Assembly (NCBI GenBank): GCA_014773175.1
Contig: VXCM01001425.1
Coordinates: forward strand, 1-64,000
DNA length: 64,000 nucleotides
DNA from: Lucifuga dentata
Lineage: Eukaryota; Chordata; Actinopteri; Ophidiiformes; Bythitidae
Reading direction: 5' to 3'
The notes under the pieces were generated by a model. The model was not told the origin of the DNA. It made no database searches and worked only from the letters and a program-made list of their open reading frames with translations. The first letter of the stretch is position 1. Each line of letters begins with the position of its first letter. A program made the position numbers and the translations under genes. Shown piece after piece: positions 53,194 to 64,000 of this stretch.

Positions 53194-53393
53194 TTTATGG
53201 CCGCGTTGCTGCGGCAACGGGGAGGATGTCCCGTAATTAGGGACGGAATTCCAGCGCGCAGTAAAGGATGCGCAAGGCAAGGCCGAACTATGGCAGAGAG
53301 AGGCAACCATAAACTTCAGCCTCTCTCCCCGCGTTTATGGCCCTTTTGACTGTCATATATGAACGCCAATGCGCTGCGGCTAGCTCCCATAAA
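53194..53393. promoter_or_regulatory. Candidate posterior regulatory element (TTTATGG cluster with RFX palindrome)
   Basis: TTTATGG at 53194-53200 and 53334-53340, and inverted at 53307-53313 and 53387-53393. GTTGCTGCGGCAAC at 53205-53218 is one base from a symmetric RFX X-box. The minus strand also has CATTGGCG and TATATGA nearby, so it may act as a promoter. Confidence 0.35.
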
Positions 53394-55269
53394 CACAGTG
53401 ATAACAACAGCAAATATGGCGACCCTCGCCAAAGGAGAAGGCTGTTGCAGCAGTGTTTCCAAACCCAATCAGTGAAATGACTGTTTGCACAGAGAGAGAG
53501 AGAGAGAGAGANGGGGGGGGGGGGATTGAAATGCTGAATGTTTGGTGACAGTAACTGCTAAAGACAGTGTAAGTAAAGTAAATAAAGCAAAAAGTATACA
53601 AACGGGTTTACTACACAGAGTTTCACAACCTACAATGCAAGTTTTGTAAAAATAAATAAATAAATAAATAAATGCCTATATTACTCAAAATACTGTCAAA
53701 TGTGCTTTAAAATGAACCATGACTAAAGCAACGCAAATTAAATCTATAGAACAATTACCAGTGTGAATATATATATGACTGAATATTTGGACACCGTTTT
53801 ATTGAGATATTATTTTATTATCTTATATTGCGAAATTTCGAAAAAAAAAAAAAAAAAAANAAAAAAAAAAAAAAAAAAGTATATATTATTTTCATAAGGC
53901 GGTGAGTTCATCTTTTAAGTTGGGAGCTTTATTATTTCCATATTAGCCCTACTATCTGTTGCACTCCATTGTTTTTAAGTGTTTTCTATATTCTAATGCA
54001 CCAGACTGTGATAATTCTGCTGTAAAAATATATGTAATGTGTCGTTCTTGCATGTGTAAAATGTGGCTCCTGTGCGTAATTTCATTCACGAGTCGTATTA
54101 CAGGCTTACATCTTTAAAGCCATGCATGTGAGAATACATAACAACAATCAAGCACAAATGTGTTTTTTTCCAATGATCTTTTCATTACTTTTTATTGGGA
54201 AATATAGTATAATACATAATAGTTTGGGCATACCAGGCAATTGATTTAATGCGATGACCCTGACCAGCCTTGCCCTGACAGCAAACTTGAAAATGTAGGC
54301 TTTATCTTGTTTGAACTGCAAGTACCAAAAGGTCAAGAATCATGTGAAAAATATTCTGTCTGTGGATCAATATCAGACCGAATAGGTCCACTGCATATAC
54401 CTGTGTGAGTGTGTTGGGCCTGTACCTCAGTGCAACTCAACACGGCTCCAGTAGACAAGCTTATCTCTGGTTTGGCCTGCATTATCAATACTCGACTGAT
54501 AGTCTTCAAAAATCAAAACTACAACATGGATTGGGTATTAGAAAATAACGTAAATATAAATACTTAGCCCTCATTCTGTATGCTGCAGGAAAGACAACAA
54601 AAGCAGGATTTGAGGTCAGCCCAAACTGATCACGGAATCCCAATAGCCGCCTATATAAATTGACATTTGGCTTGGTTTGCCGTGGCATTAAATGAAATAG
54701 TAAACGAGTGGCTACAAAATAAATAAGCACACAAAACAAAAACACATTACATTCTCATCCGTTCGGACTTATGATTTGGTCACACCAAAGTTGTTCTAGT
54801 TTCAATTATTCATGTCACATACTCGCCATCTTCAATCCACCATGTTAACACTTTTCTGATTTAAAAACAGAAAACAAGTAAATAAATCTTTTGATTACAA
54901 AATACCATGAGCCAGTCAAATGGTGACTTAATTCTGTCCGCGTGAGAAGAAAATGATCAAGGCGCCTGTGAGTCACAATAATATTAACATAGGCCTTCAC
55001 AAACAGTCTTTTCGAAGACAAAATACGTTTCTACATTTTCCAAACAGTCTGAAGAGCAAAATTAAATTCATGCTCATTCTTTTGGTGATTGGGATCACAT
55101 GGTACTGATGTCCTCGAACTTGAAATTAACCATTGAACACTGATGTTGCTGCTGTTGCGGCAACTGTAGAACACAATGTTCAGTGGAAAGTCACAGGCAG
55201 TGGGGCAGTCTGTAAACGCAGTCAGGCCACAGAAGAGGACTGTGGAGCTCTGATGGTGCTATTTGACCC

Positions 55270-56961
55270 CTAAAGCAGAGGATTAGACGTATAATATTGT
55301 AATCTGTCTCTGTTCAGTTTCTTCTCTTTCATCCGACGGTTCTGAAACCAAATCTTCACTTGTCGATCGGTGAGGTTGAGCATCCGAGAGAGTTGTAGGC
55401 GCTTCTCCTTGTTAATGTACACACTGAAAAAGAATTCTCTTTCAAGTTCTCTAATCTGATATTTGGAATAAGGACATCTTTTTTTGCGGGTTCTCGGTCC
55501 ATCTAGAGGGGGGAAAAGAGGAAAGCATACCGGTCATAGAAAATATAAACAGTTCAAATTACCCATGACTATGTCACAAAAAAGACTGAGCTTGAATATT
55601 ACCCGAATCACGCATGGGCGAACTTCATCTATACGAACCGTCAAAAAGTTATTTCCCATTTCAACATTTCTTGTATCATATGTGATATTATATTTCACCG
55701 GAAAGATTACCAAGACAGTCGCTGATCATTTGCTAGAAAATACACTTGGGCTTTGACCTTTTCCAGCAGGGGAAAACAACAAACTCAAATTCAAATGTAA
55801 TATCCACGGTATGCTCGAGATGTTGTATTATATACACACTCAGTATGCTCATATATAATGCATAAAAGGAAACTCTACAGGAGACAACATATTCCACATT
55901 AGCCTTAACACAAGAGCTCATACGTGCTACAGCTTAAACTGGAGACACCACCCTCATTACATGCAAGTGCTCTTGTAACGCAAAGAAAGCGTGAAACTAG
56001 CCCGTTTACAAAAGATGGAATAAACCTGGACTGCGTGAATTCACACGTATTACTTAGTGATTTTTGGAACATAGATGAGTGTTACAGAAAAATCACTGGC
56101 CTAATGTCTTTCACTGCCAATTTCAATTCCAAACACGTGATCCTGCAGTTTATAACAAAGTTTTGTTGGGGGGTGGGGGGTCTACAGGCCCTCTATAAAC
56201 CTTATATGCTTATAAAACAGCATATAAAAATTTTAACAGCAGCGCGCTAGATTGCAAACTTTCTCTCATAACCAAGGCGCTGACTTATACGTACTGCTGT
56301 TGCTGGATTTCTCCTCATTGTTGCCGGAAGATAATTCCGGGCTGCTCGTCTCATCCCGTGGCTCCTTAGTCTCAGTGTCCCGGCATGACTGCGCGTCCTC
56401 CGGCGCAGAGCTCGACTGCTTGGTCGCTGTTTTTTCCCCTGAGTAGCCATTTGTGGAAGAGCTCTCCGACGAATTGCCGTATGCAGTCTCATAAAACTGG
56501 TCAAAGGCTTGCGGCAGCACACCGTTCCTGCCCACGTTTCCGTAGAAATTGGACGCAGCGGAACCACCGCTTGTGTGATGGTGGTGGTGGTGGTGGTGAT
56601 AAGCGGCGGCAGCGGCTGCGGGACTGTTTTTACCAAACATGTCCCCTACGACGGCAGTCTGCGCGGACAGACATTCCCGGTGCACCATGTCCTCCGCGTT
56701 GGGGTAGCACTGGGGCAAGTTCCCCCGGTGCGGCCATTTACCGGACGCGTCAATGGCGGCATAGTCCCTGAACGTCACCTCTCTGACGGGCTGGACCTGC
56801 GGCAGGTTAGAGGAGTAGGAGTATGTCATGGGGCGGGTGGACGGGGTCTGGGATAAAAACGAGGGAAGACCGGAGAAATCAGCCCCCGCCGACACATAAT
56901 AAGTGCAACTGGGCAAATACATGTTCGATCCGACGGGGACCCTTTCGTCAAAATCCATCAT
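55270..56961 (-). CDS. hoxa11a: Hoxa11 homeodomain protein
   Basis: Exon 1 is 56961-56295 (donor AGCA|GTACGT), exon 2 is 55502-55270 (acceptor CCCTCTAG|ATGGACC, stop TAG), with a 792-bp intron. Spliced length is 900 nt, 299 residues. The start [20 protein letters not shown] and [20 protein letters not shown] are Hoxa11 signatures; the first of two adjacent ATGs matches other teleosts. [20 protein letters not shown] block is conserved. The homeodomain is at 227-286 ([45 protein letters not shown]), ending [13 protein letters not shown]. There is no hexapeptide, as expected for the AbdB class. Ala6 (115-120) and His8 (122-129) runs are present. Hoxa11 acts in fin/limb and posterior axial patterning. 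Confidence 0.97.
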
Positions 56962-57132
56962 CGTAGTTCACCCTGGACTAAGTCTATGTTGGGGATTGAT
57001 TCGCCTATAACCGCCCTGAACATGGCTCTGAAGCGCCGTGGCTCTTGCCTCTTTGAAGCAGGTTCGCTAAGCAGAAATTTGGAGACGTAAGCTGACGTGG
57101 AGAGCCATCTCCATCCACTCCACGGAGGAGGA

Positions 57133-57144
57133 GGTCACGTGACC
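57133..57144. promoter_or_regulatory. Perfect palindromic E-box GGTCACGTGACC, hoxa11a promoter
   Basis: A 12-base palindrome around CACGTG about 170 bases upstream of the hoxa11a ATG. No CCAAT was found at the 10-11 base spacing used by other genes of the cluster. Confidence 0.5.
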
Positions 57145-59581
57145 ACGCAGCAGAAATTGACAGATTTTCGGGGAGTGTGTATAAGTGCGTGCGTGCGAGT
57201 GTGTACATATGTTTCTGTGTGTGTCTGTGTAAGGTATGAGTGCTGCGTGTCCTAAAGCTTAACATTGGTGGTTTATCGCCATGTTGGTCTAAAAATGAAT
57301 TCCTTAACACGCAGAGAAGTTAGAGGAAGACAAAAATAATTGCTTGCTGTTTGCTTAAAGGGAGACTCATGTTGCATTTCAATCGAAGCTTTAGATAAAT
57401 ATCAATATCAATTTCCCAGATGCTCCATGCGCCTTCATTCTCACTCTGTTCTAGAAATTGTTTTTGCGTATTTTAAGCTTTACTGCATTCCATTTTGGTT
57501 TAACGATGAAAAGGACTGCAGGAAAATTAAACAGTCTGCAGAGTCTGACCTCACCAGACAATAATACTAACTAAACCAGAATTACTTTGTGTGGGTAACG
57601 TATACCTGAATTGCAGGAAGAAGCCAGCTTATCTTGAAAGCCTGTTTTTAGAAATGACTAGTCATCATCACTTGATGGTTTACAACACAGCATTTGGCTC
57701 AGTGGGCATTTGGTTATCAGGGTCATGTTCAAAGTAGCGGCTAATGTTTGAACTGACTACAGTCATAATTAGGAACCAGCATGACAAAGAATAAAATGAA
57801 AATTTCAGAAAAAAGACAATATATTGCCTCACAATTTTAGATTGAACTTATTTGTAATTTAAGGTACCNCCCCCCCGGCTTGTAACTATAGGTTTAATGT
57901 GTTTAGACGTTAAAATAATATTTTAAAAATATAATATTAAATTACATTTATTAGACACTGAAAGAAAAAAAGAGGAATCCGCAGATTCTTTCCAGAAAAA
58001 AACCGGAATAGCTAATGGAGGTGTGTAGCTGTGTAGCTTATTCAATAAAACAGTTACAGGTCTACTTCACTGGTCTGATGTTACTAGCTCTTTAAAATAA
58101 TAAACTTCTTCATTTTTACATGATACTTGTCTTACTACTTACTGCTCTGTTTTTGCTTTAAGTTGCCATTAAAGTTTGACTGCACATTCAAGCCCGTTCC
58201 GTTTTTACGCACGGCCATTTCTTTGCGTTTTGGTGTAAATGTTTATTTAAACTGCAGTGGGACACGTTTCAAATATTTACTGGACACTTTTATGTTTTTG
58301 ATGTATTGTAATTTCCATCAACTCCCTTTTTTCAGTCCTTGATATTATCATGAGTATCAAAGAGGAAAATATTATATCTGAAGGAATAACGCTGAATAGT
58401 TTTTTAAATGATTTTTTTCAGTCATGCCTCGACATATACAAGTACAGTTTCGTCAGAAATACATTGTAAAATTTGTAACATGTAAATATTCATAATGAAT
58501 TGTCATTATTATAAAATAGTTAATGGATTAAGGTTTCCATCGAAATAAAGTGAATTAAAGATGAAGTGTAAAGGCAGATTCCTCTGACTTTTTATGAAAT
58601 AACTTTCACATGGAGGACTTTTCTTGTATGAGTAAGTGAACATGTTGTACTGGACATTCTGTGGTTCTGTGCTGAGGCCACCGTGGAGCTTGTTTTGGAG
58701 AAGCTGCAACCTGACTCTAATGTGCTGTGAATGAGAGACCTGAGCTCGGATTAGGACCGCCGAAGCTGCCCAGGCCCCACAGCCTGTACAAACAAGGATA
58801 CAAAGGTCTAGTGATGGCCTGTGTGTAACACAACCTTAAACTATCTCATAAGACGCTACACTTCACGTCCTGTAACTGTATGAAAACAGGCAAAATGGTG
58901 CAATATGCGCTATTTGCGGTATTCCCCACACAGGCCATTTTATTTGGATAAATTGTAGGCGCACAAACAACTCCAATATCTTTGCGACCACACGCTCCGC
59001 CTCTCAGTCAATGCAGACAAATTCTACGACTTGAGCTGAAGCTTTTAAGCTGTAATTGAGGACAGGATGCCCAGGAAAACCAAAGCCAGCACAGCACCAG
59101 ACCTGCGTTTTTATAGCTCCTATAGTATTCTGCTGCGTTTTTTTTTTCTCTCCGGCCAGACAGACACCACAAAACTGCCCAAGCGTGAGAGAAGTCGCCA
59201 CCTACACGGACTCAAAGTCACCAGCTGAGGACTTTCCTCCACTTAGACAATGTACATTTTTGGCAAAACTAAGGTAAGATTTCTATTTTCACTTTTATGG
59301 TATGTTAATATATATAACAAATTACTTTACAAAGAAATACTGGATGTTTGATTGAACTGAAATAATTATGTACAAATAGAGGTAAACGTTAAAGGCGCAA
59401 TAACCAATTTATAGTTAAACCGAGACTGTATCCAATGAAAAACTTGTGATGATTCTCTAAATATCCTTGACGTCTGGTTTTGCAGAGTCCGGCGCTGCGT
59501 AAAAGCTTTCAAAGCCAAAGCTTTGTCTGAACGGTCGACTTCAAGTTCGGGGGAGGGAGAGGGACTTTCACAGATAGGCAA

Positions 59582-59595
59582 ACGCCATCTAGGCC
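59582..59595 (-). promoter_or_regulatory. CTCF-like motif upstream of hoxa11a
   Basis: The minus strand reads GGCCTAGATGGCGT, with an intact TAGATGGCG core but weak flanks. Its position corresponds to the mammalian 11|13 interval. Confidence 0.25.
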
Positions 59596-59967
59596 CTCTG
59601 TGCCCCGGATGAAGTTCCAGTGATTGCTTTTGAATTTACACAGGCTTTAGGTTACATGATTGATCGATAATGTGAGCCTGTAACTTTAGGCTCCACGCAG
59701 GAAACTCAAATGAACTTCACCTTCAGTGTAACAGTGTGTATAGATGTAATGACAGTGCTGGTGCTGCTTTGGGTTTTGTTTAGTAGAAAACCGTTAATAC
59801 TGACTCAAGACGTGTCTTTGCAGGACTATTATGATGATGAACAAATCAAATTCTACATGTGCATTTTAAGCAAATTATACTTTTCTACAAATTCTGAGAA
59901 AAGGAAAAGTAATGGCTGAAAGTGGTCACGTGATTGAAGGATATTTGACAGACAGGATAACAGTATT

Positions 59968-59982
59968 CTCTCTCTCTCTCAC

Positions 59983-60020
<38 letters not shown>
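59968..60020. repeat. (CT)n-(CA)n-(CG)n-(CA)n microsatellite
   Basis: Alternating pyrimidine-purine with a central GCGCGCGC, a Z-DNA-prone sequence. Confidence 0.9.
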
Positions 60021-61051
60021 ATTTAAACAATGTAATGAATTAAATTATAAGAATACAATGTTTTATTTCAAAATAAGAGTAGTTCTCTAATTTGAAAAGG
60101 GAAGTGGTTTTCTCAGAAAATGAATGCGACATGCAGATAACCCAACCCGTGAGCAATAAAAGCTTGTTAGACAACAAGTAAACAATTAAGTGTAGGGAGG
60201 TTCTAAAAATACAGTTTAACGCCACGTCAGGTAGGCCTAAAGGCTGTAAAGGAGGATAAATAGGCGCATTCAGTATCCCGCAATTAAGGAAACCTCCTGT
60301 AGCTTAATTCTTTAAGTAAGATAAAAAGCCCAGAGCTTTAGTCCACGCTCGTTTTTCATTTTAGGGTAGAAAAAAGGGCCACCACTCCAGGCATCTATTC
60401 TTAATGTATAATTAGATTTCCAAACCGGACACTTAAGTGCATATCCAGGATATTTGGCTATACTATAAATGCATTAAAAGACCATGAAAGATAAATTTCA
60501 CATGGTTTGCGATGCGCGCAGGGCTAATGGTAGCACAACCAATAAGAAGCGGTGCATTAATAAATGTAAAATGTCCAGGCGTCAATCAGCGCACTAGATT
60601 CAGGCGTTCTTTTGTGTAATTTCACTTTTGAAAGGGGGGAAAAAAAGTGACGTATTTGAACTTGAATGGCACATGGTCTTGGCTGGTGGGTCTTCGGTAG
60701 TTATGTTGTTGGCTACACAAGTCTGGAGGAGGAGATTATAAACCCTTCATCTTGAAAAATGAAACAAGTTCATTTAGATGCGCACAAATTAGTAAACAGG
60801 AATATATTAATAAACATGAACATGTTTCAGTGGACAACTGTTGATTTATCCACAGGTGACAGAAATGTGTACGGACAGAGATTGTGAAGATAGAGGGGCC
60901 AGAGGCGGACCACACAGGAACCAGAGAAAATGACCAACTCCACGGTCAACGGGAGCAGCTCTGACAAAGCATGGATAAAATAAAAATACTGGATTGCAGA
61001 ATGTAAACTCTGAAACAAGGTGTTAGACAACAAGATGGCTAAACAGGCTGG

Positions 61052-61053
61052 GA

Positions 61054-61085
<32 letters not shown>
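61052..61085. repeat. (AAAG)n microsatellite
   Basis: About eight GAAA tetranucleotides. Confidence 0.9.
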
Positions 61086-63199
61086 ATATTCTGGTTTTCA
61101 ATTTAATTAAAAATGGAAACTTCACTATAAAACAGATATCGGGTAAGAAAACCCATGTTTGCGCTATTGATGGCTTAAATAGGACGTAGGGAAAAAACCC
61201 GCATACAAACACATACAAAGCAATATAAATCCTCTATCCACTTGTATCCCAGTATGCCCATATGTCATATTTCAAATATTTTTAAATAAACAGTCGAATT
61301 AAATGACTAAATATCTAAATTTGTTTTATGTTTGGACGCCAATGAAGCTCTGTGAAAAACAATACAAGTTCATCTTTCGTTGATTTCCAACGATGCATAG
61401 CTGAGACCCTGCTTAAAAAAAAAAAAAAAAAAAAATTATAACAATATCATTGTAATCACCCTGTCTAGATGCTGGTTAACACTTGGAGAATGTTAATATC
61501 AGACGATTCGAGAGCTGATAGGATTTTTCATAGCGGGATTTTAAAATAAATTTGATATTGGCTTTAGAATATTCCGGCTTTTTTGTGTGTGTTTAACTAT
61601 TTTATTATAAATCTGATTGAATGGATACCGATGAGGGACCATAACAGCAGCACTATGTCTGTATTCTGATTTAAATCAGGTTTGTTTGTTCGATAAAGGC
61701 AAATTAAATGAAACCAACGCCGATAGCTCATGCATTTAATCTACAGGAGATAAGACTTTAAATTCTGCTTAACAGGTGGAATCAACTAGTGAACTAATTT
61801 CTCAACTGTATTAAATAGCATAATACATATATCTTAATTTATCCAGATCACCGCAACATAGCGCGATTTCACCATTTTTTCGATATTAAAATTAGCTAAT
61901 GAAACAGCGTTGCATGAATTGATGCACACAGTGTATATATTTAGATTAGTTACAGTTAATATCGGCTATATGCTCTTGATTGTACGTCACTATTGGGTCT
62001 CTGCAGTGTTTTTTTAAATAAAAATATCCGTTCACTCACAACTGCTCTTTATTTTATCGTGCGCATATGAGCATTATATAGTTTCCAGAATTTAAATTTT
62101 AGTTTATGATTTTAATCAAGGTGTAATAGGTAAATGAGTTTTGTAAAATGTTCAGGAATATTAGTATTTATGTTTGCGTTTCCACAAAACTCGTGCGATA
62201 AGAACAGGCGTCGAATGATGTTATTCCAGCGGAAAATACAAAAGCAAGCGCCCTTTCTCTGAAGAAATCTAAATACATGTCGCACAACAGCGCAGAGAGT
62301 AATTTGACAGATTTTCAAGCCAAATTTAATGTAAATGAGAAACTCCACAGGGGAACCAGGACAGGAAAAAGACCATCTGAACAAGCCGCAGACTGGAACA
62401 CTTGAGGCCTCTGTGATCTCGGTCAAGTGCTTCTATTTGACCGCTGTCCCGGTCTTGGATCATTTTATGTCGAGTGAAGTCTGTATTACTAGATTATCTT
62501 CCAAATTAATTCTTTGAAGCTTGACCAAAGCCATATTACTGAGGCTACAGGCCTCGCCTCCATTACGCACAGACAGCGAAGGTCAATGTAAAGAGCAATG
62601 CAATGGTCCGTCTGTGTTCTGACAGACAGGCGAAGGACATACCGTGCTGCTCTGGTTATATGGTCTGTTACGCCTATTTTGAAATATGGAAACACGTAAG
62701 ACATATTTTTTATATTTTACAATGGTATTACGTTCATGTGCAAAGATTTGCAATCACTGGATTCCAGATGACGGTAAACGCTAATACAAAAATTAATTTG
62801 ACGGAAACAAACAGCATTTCTGCTGGTTCTATTTAGGAATAACAAATTGTTTCAATTGTTGATGGAACACGAAAAAGAATAACAGTGACAGTCTTTTAAA
62901 ATCTCAGTTATGTAGCGTAGCAAATACGATAATCTTTCCTTCTAAATTTCCTTGTCTTTTGCACTTAAGTTGAATATGAAAGACTCATGGAAATCTAGGT
63001 AGGCTTTTTCTTGAAAAAAAAAAAAAGAAGATATTTCAACCTTTTTTGGTGTGCTAAAATAAACTGTCATTCACTGTGTTGCCTTAGTGTGGCAGTAGAA
63101 CTCAAATATTCCACAAACTCAACACACACCTCAGCCCTGCCCTCAGCGCTTTTCTGTGGGCTGTCCCATCAAAGACAGCTCATTCGGGACAGGATGAAC

Positions 63200-63360
63200 G
63201 TGGGCGGGATCTCTGTTCTCAAAGCCAAAGAAAGGAGGCGGGTTTAGGACGGTTGTTTTGGTCTTCTACGAGCCAATGAGATGCTGTTCTGCTCCCTTCT
63301 AGCCAATGAGCTGTGACGTTGGTTACTTCACTTCCGCTCGAAAGCTTCAGCTCTTCCGGT
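63200..63360 (+). promoter_or_regulatory. Candidate TATA-less promoter, plus strand
   Basis: GTGGGCGGG (63200-63208), GGAGGCGGG (63234-63242), two identical AGCCAATGAG boxes exactly 30 bases apart (63271-63280, 63301-63310), a CRE-like TGACGTTGG, and two ETS cores, ACTTCCGC and CTTCCGG (63329-63359). This is the layout of a constitutive CCAAT/ETS promoter. No conserved coding exon is recognisable downstream; a non-coding RNA is possible. Confidence 0.4.
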
Positions 63361-63827
63361 CCTCTCGGTGTTTTTGGACCACAAACAATGGAACGAGTAA
63401 CTCATCTCTCCTGTCTTCTATCAGTTTGGTACGCGTGCGCACGGTCCGACGTGCCTACGTCAGTGTATGTGGGAGCATGGCTACGTACACACCGTGCCCG
63501 CGTACGTGCTGTCTCATATTTCTCCTTTGCTTTTCTCTCTCAGCCAGCCGGCCATGTGCACTCAAGACCACCAGCATAAAGACTATTTTAACTGTTCCAA
63601 TGCGCAGTTTATGAATTATATATACACCATAATTATTAATCTGTCTTTTTTTCTATATTTAATGTGTTTGCAGAAGAAATAGATGTTGATTTCTTCTAAA
63701 CAACTATGATTTAAATGACTTAAGACATTGAATATGTTGAACATGAAAACACACAACACACAAAAACTTCAAAAATAAGTGTCTAAACCGAAAATAAAGC
63801 TAAAAGTAACAGGCATAACAGAAATGC

Positions 63828-63892
63828 TACTACTACTACTACTACTACTAATAATAATAATAATAATAACAATAATAATTCTAATAATAATA
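63828..63892. repeat. (CTA)n-(TAA)n microsatellite
   Basis: CTA triplets turning into TAA/AAT triplets with a few interruptions. Confidence 0.88.
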
Positions 63893-64000
63893 ATCACATC
63901 TGCTTCATATGTTATTCCAACATATGAAGCAAAAGGAATTGGCCTGCATTATATATACTATAATGTTTTTCATAATATTTAGATTAAATTTGATCACTTT

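Larger units (their letters stand above)
49490..55269. other. hoxa10a-hoxa11a intergenic region
   Basis: No convincing gene. A 70-residue minus-strand ORF at 51027-51239 has no recognised domain. A duplicated segment with N is at 49639-49765. A unique block at about 52.9-53.4 kb carries a CTCF-like motif, an RFX-type palindrome and four TTTATGG motifs. A GA run with N (53512), an AAAT run and poly-A with N (53860) follow. The right end is the hoxa11a 3' UTR. Confidence 0.55.
57145..64000. other. Region upstream of hoxa11a towards hoxa13a
   Basis: No Hox13 homeobox motif was found on either strand, so hoxa13a must lie beyond 64000. The stretch holds a CTCF-like motif (59582-59595), a CACGTGATTG site near 59926, CT/CA/CG and AAAG microsatellites, and a G/C-box, CCAAT and ETS promoter-like block at 63.2-63.5 kb. 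ORFs here are short and unconvincing. Single N at 57869. Confidence 0.55.

Noticed and set aside
57145..64000. Search for hoxa13a
   Set aside because: No Hox13 homeobox motif on either strand; the gene must lie outside the window.

Overview
The window is most of a vertebrate HoxA cluster in its compact teleost form, the HoxAa duplicate. Eight Hox genes all lie on the minus strand in collinear order, from posterior at high coordinates to anterior at low coordinates: hoxa11a, hoxa10a, hoxa9a, hoxa7a, hoxa5a, hoxa4a, hoxa3a, and the first 88 codons of hoxa2a at the left edge. Seven are complete two-exon genes with a phase-1 intron upstream of the homeobox, and their spliced lengths are whole numbers of codons. 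Hox1 should lie just left of the window and Hox13 just right of it; neither is visible. Keeping a2, a7 and a10 together with a3, a4 and a5, while lacking a6, matches the HoxAa set known from spiny-rayed (acanthomorph) fishes. It differs from zebrafish HoxAa, which lacks a2a, a7a and a10a. The taxon is inferred from gene content only.

Layout: 1-264 hoxa2a N-terminus; 4583-8101 hoxa3a; 8.1-19.4 kb long intergenic with evidence for distal hoxa3a promoter and exons; 19365-20620 hoxa4a; 20.6-29.3 kb intergenic with a DR5 retinoic-acid element; 29306-30785 hoxa5a; 30.8-36.2 kb interval where hoxa6 would lie, with an orphan Hox-type promoter and spliced exon but no hoxa6 coding sequence; 36155-37756 hoxa7a; 41677-42810 hoxa9a; mir-196b and a candidate pri-miRNA first exon at 45.8-46.2 kb; 47404-49419 hoxa10a; 55270-56961 hoxa11a; 57-64 kb intergenic towards hoxa13a. 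I saw no recognisable transposon. The repeats are microsatellites and homopolymers.

The genes encode DNA-binding homeodomain transcription factors that set positional identity along the body axis: hoxa2-a5 in hindbrain, pharyngeal arches and anterior trunk, hoxa7-a9 in trunk, hoxa10-a11 in posterior trunk and fins. The most notable non-coding signals are a recurring CCAAT plus CACGTG promoter module with about one-helical-turn spacing upstream of most genes; the same module at an orphan site in the hoxa6 position; two adjacent 8-mer miR-196 sites downstream of hoxa9a, close to mir-196b itself; and CTCF-like motifs in intervals corresponding to known mammalian HOXA boundaries.

Assembly caution: eight of the 20 single-N positions are flanked by identical 59-67 bp direct copies. 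These look like unmerged contig overlaps. Three fall in hoxa3a coding exons and must be collapsed to recover its reading frame.
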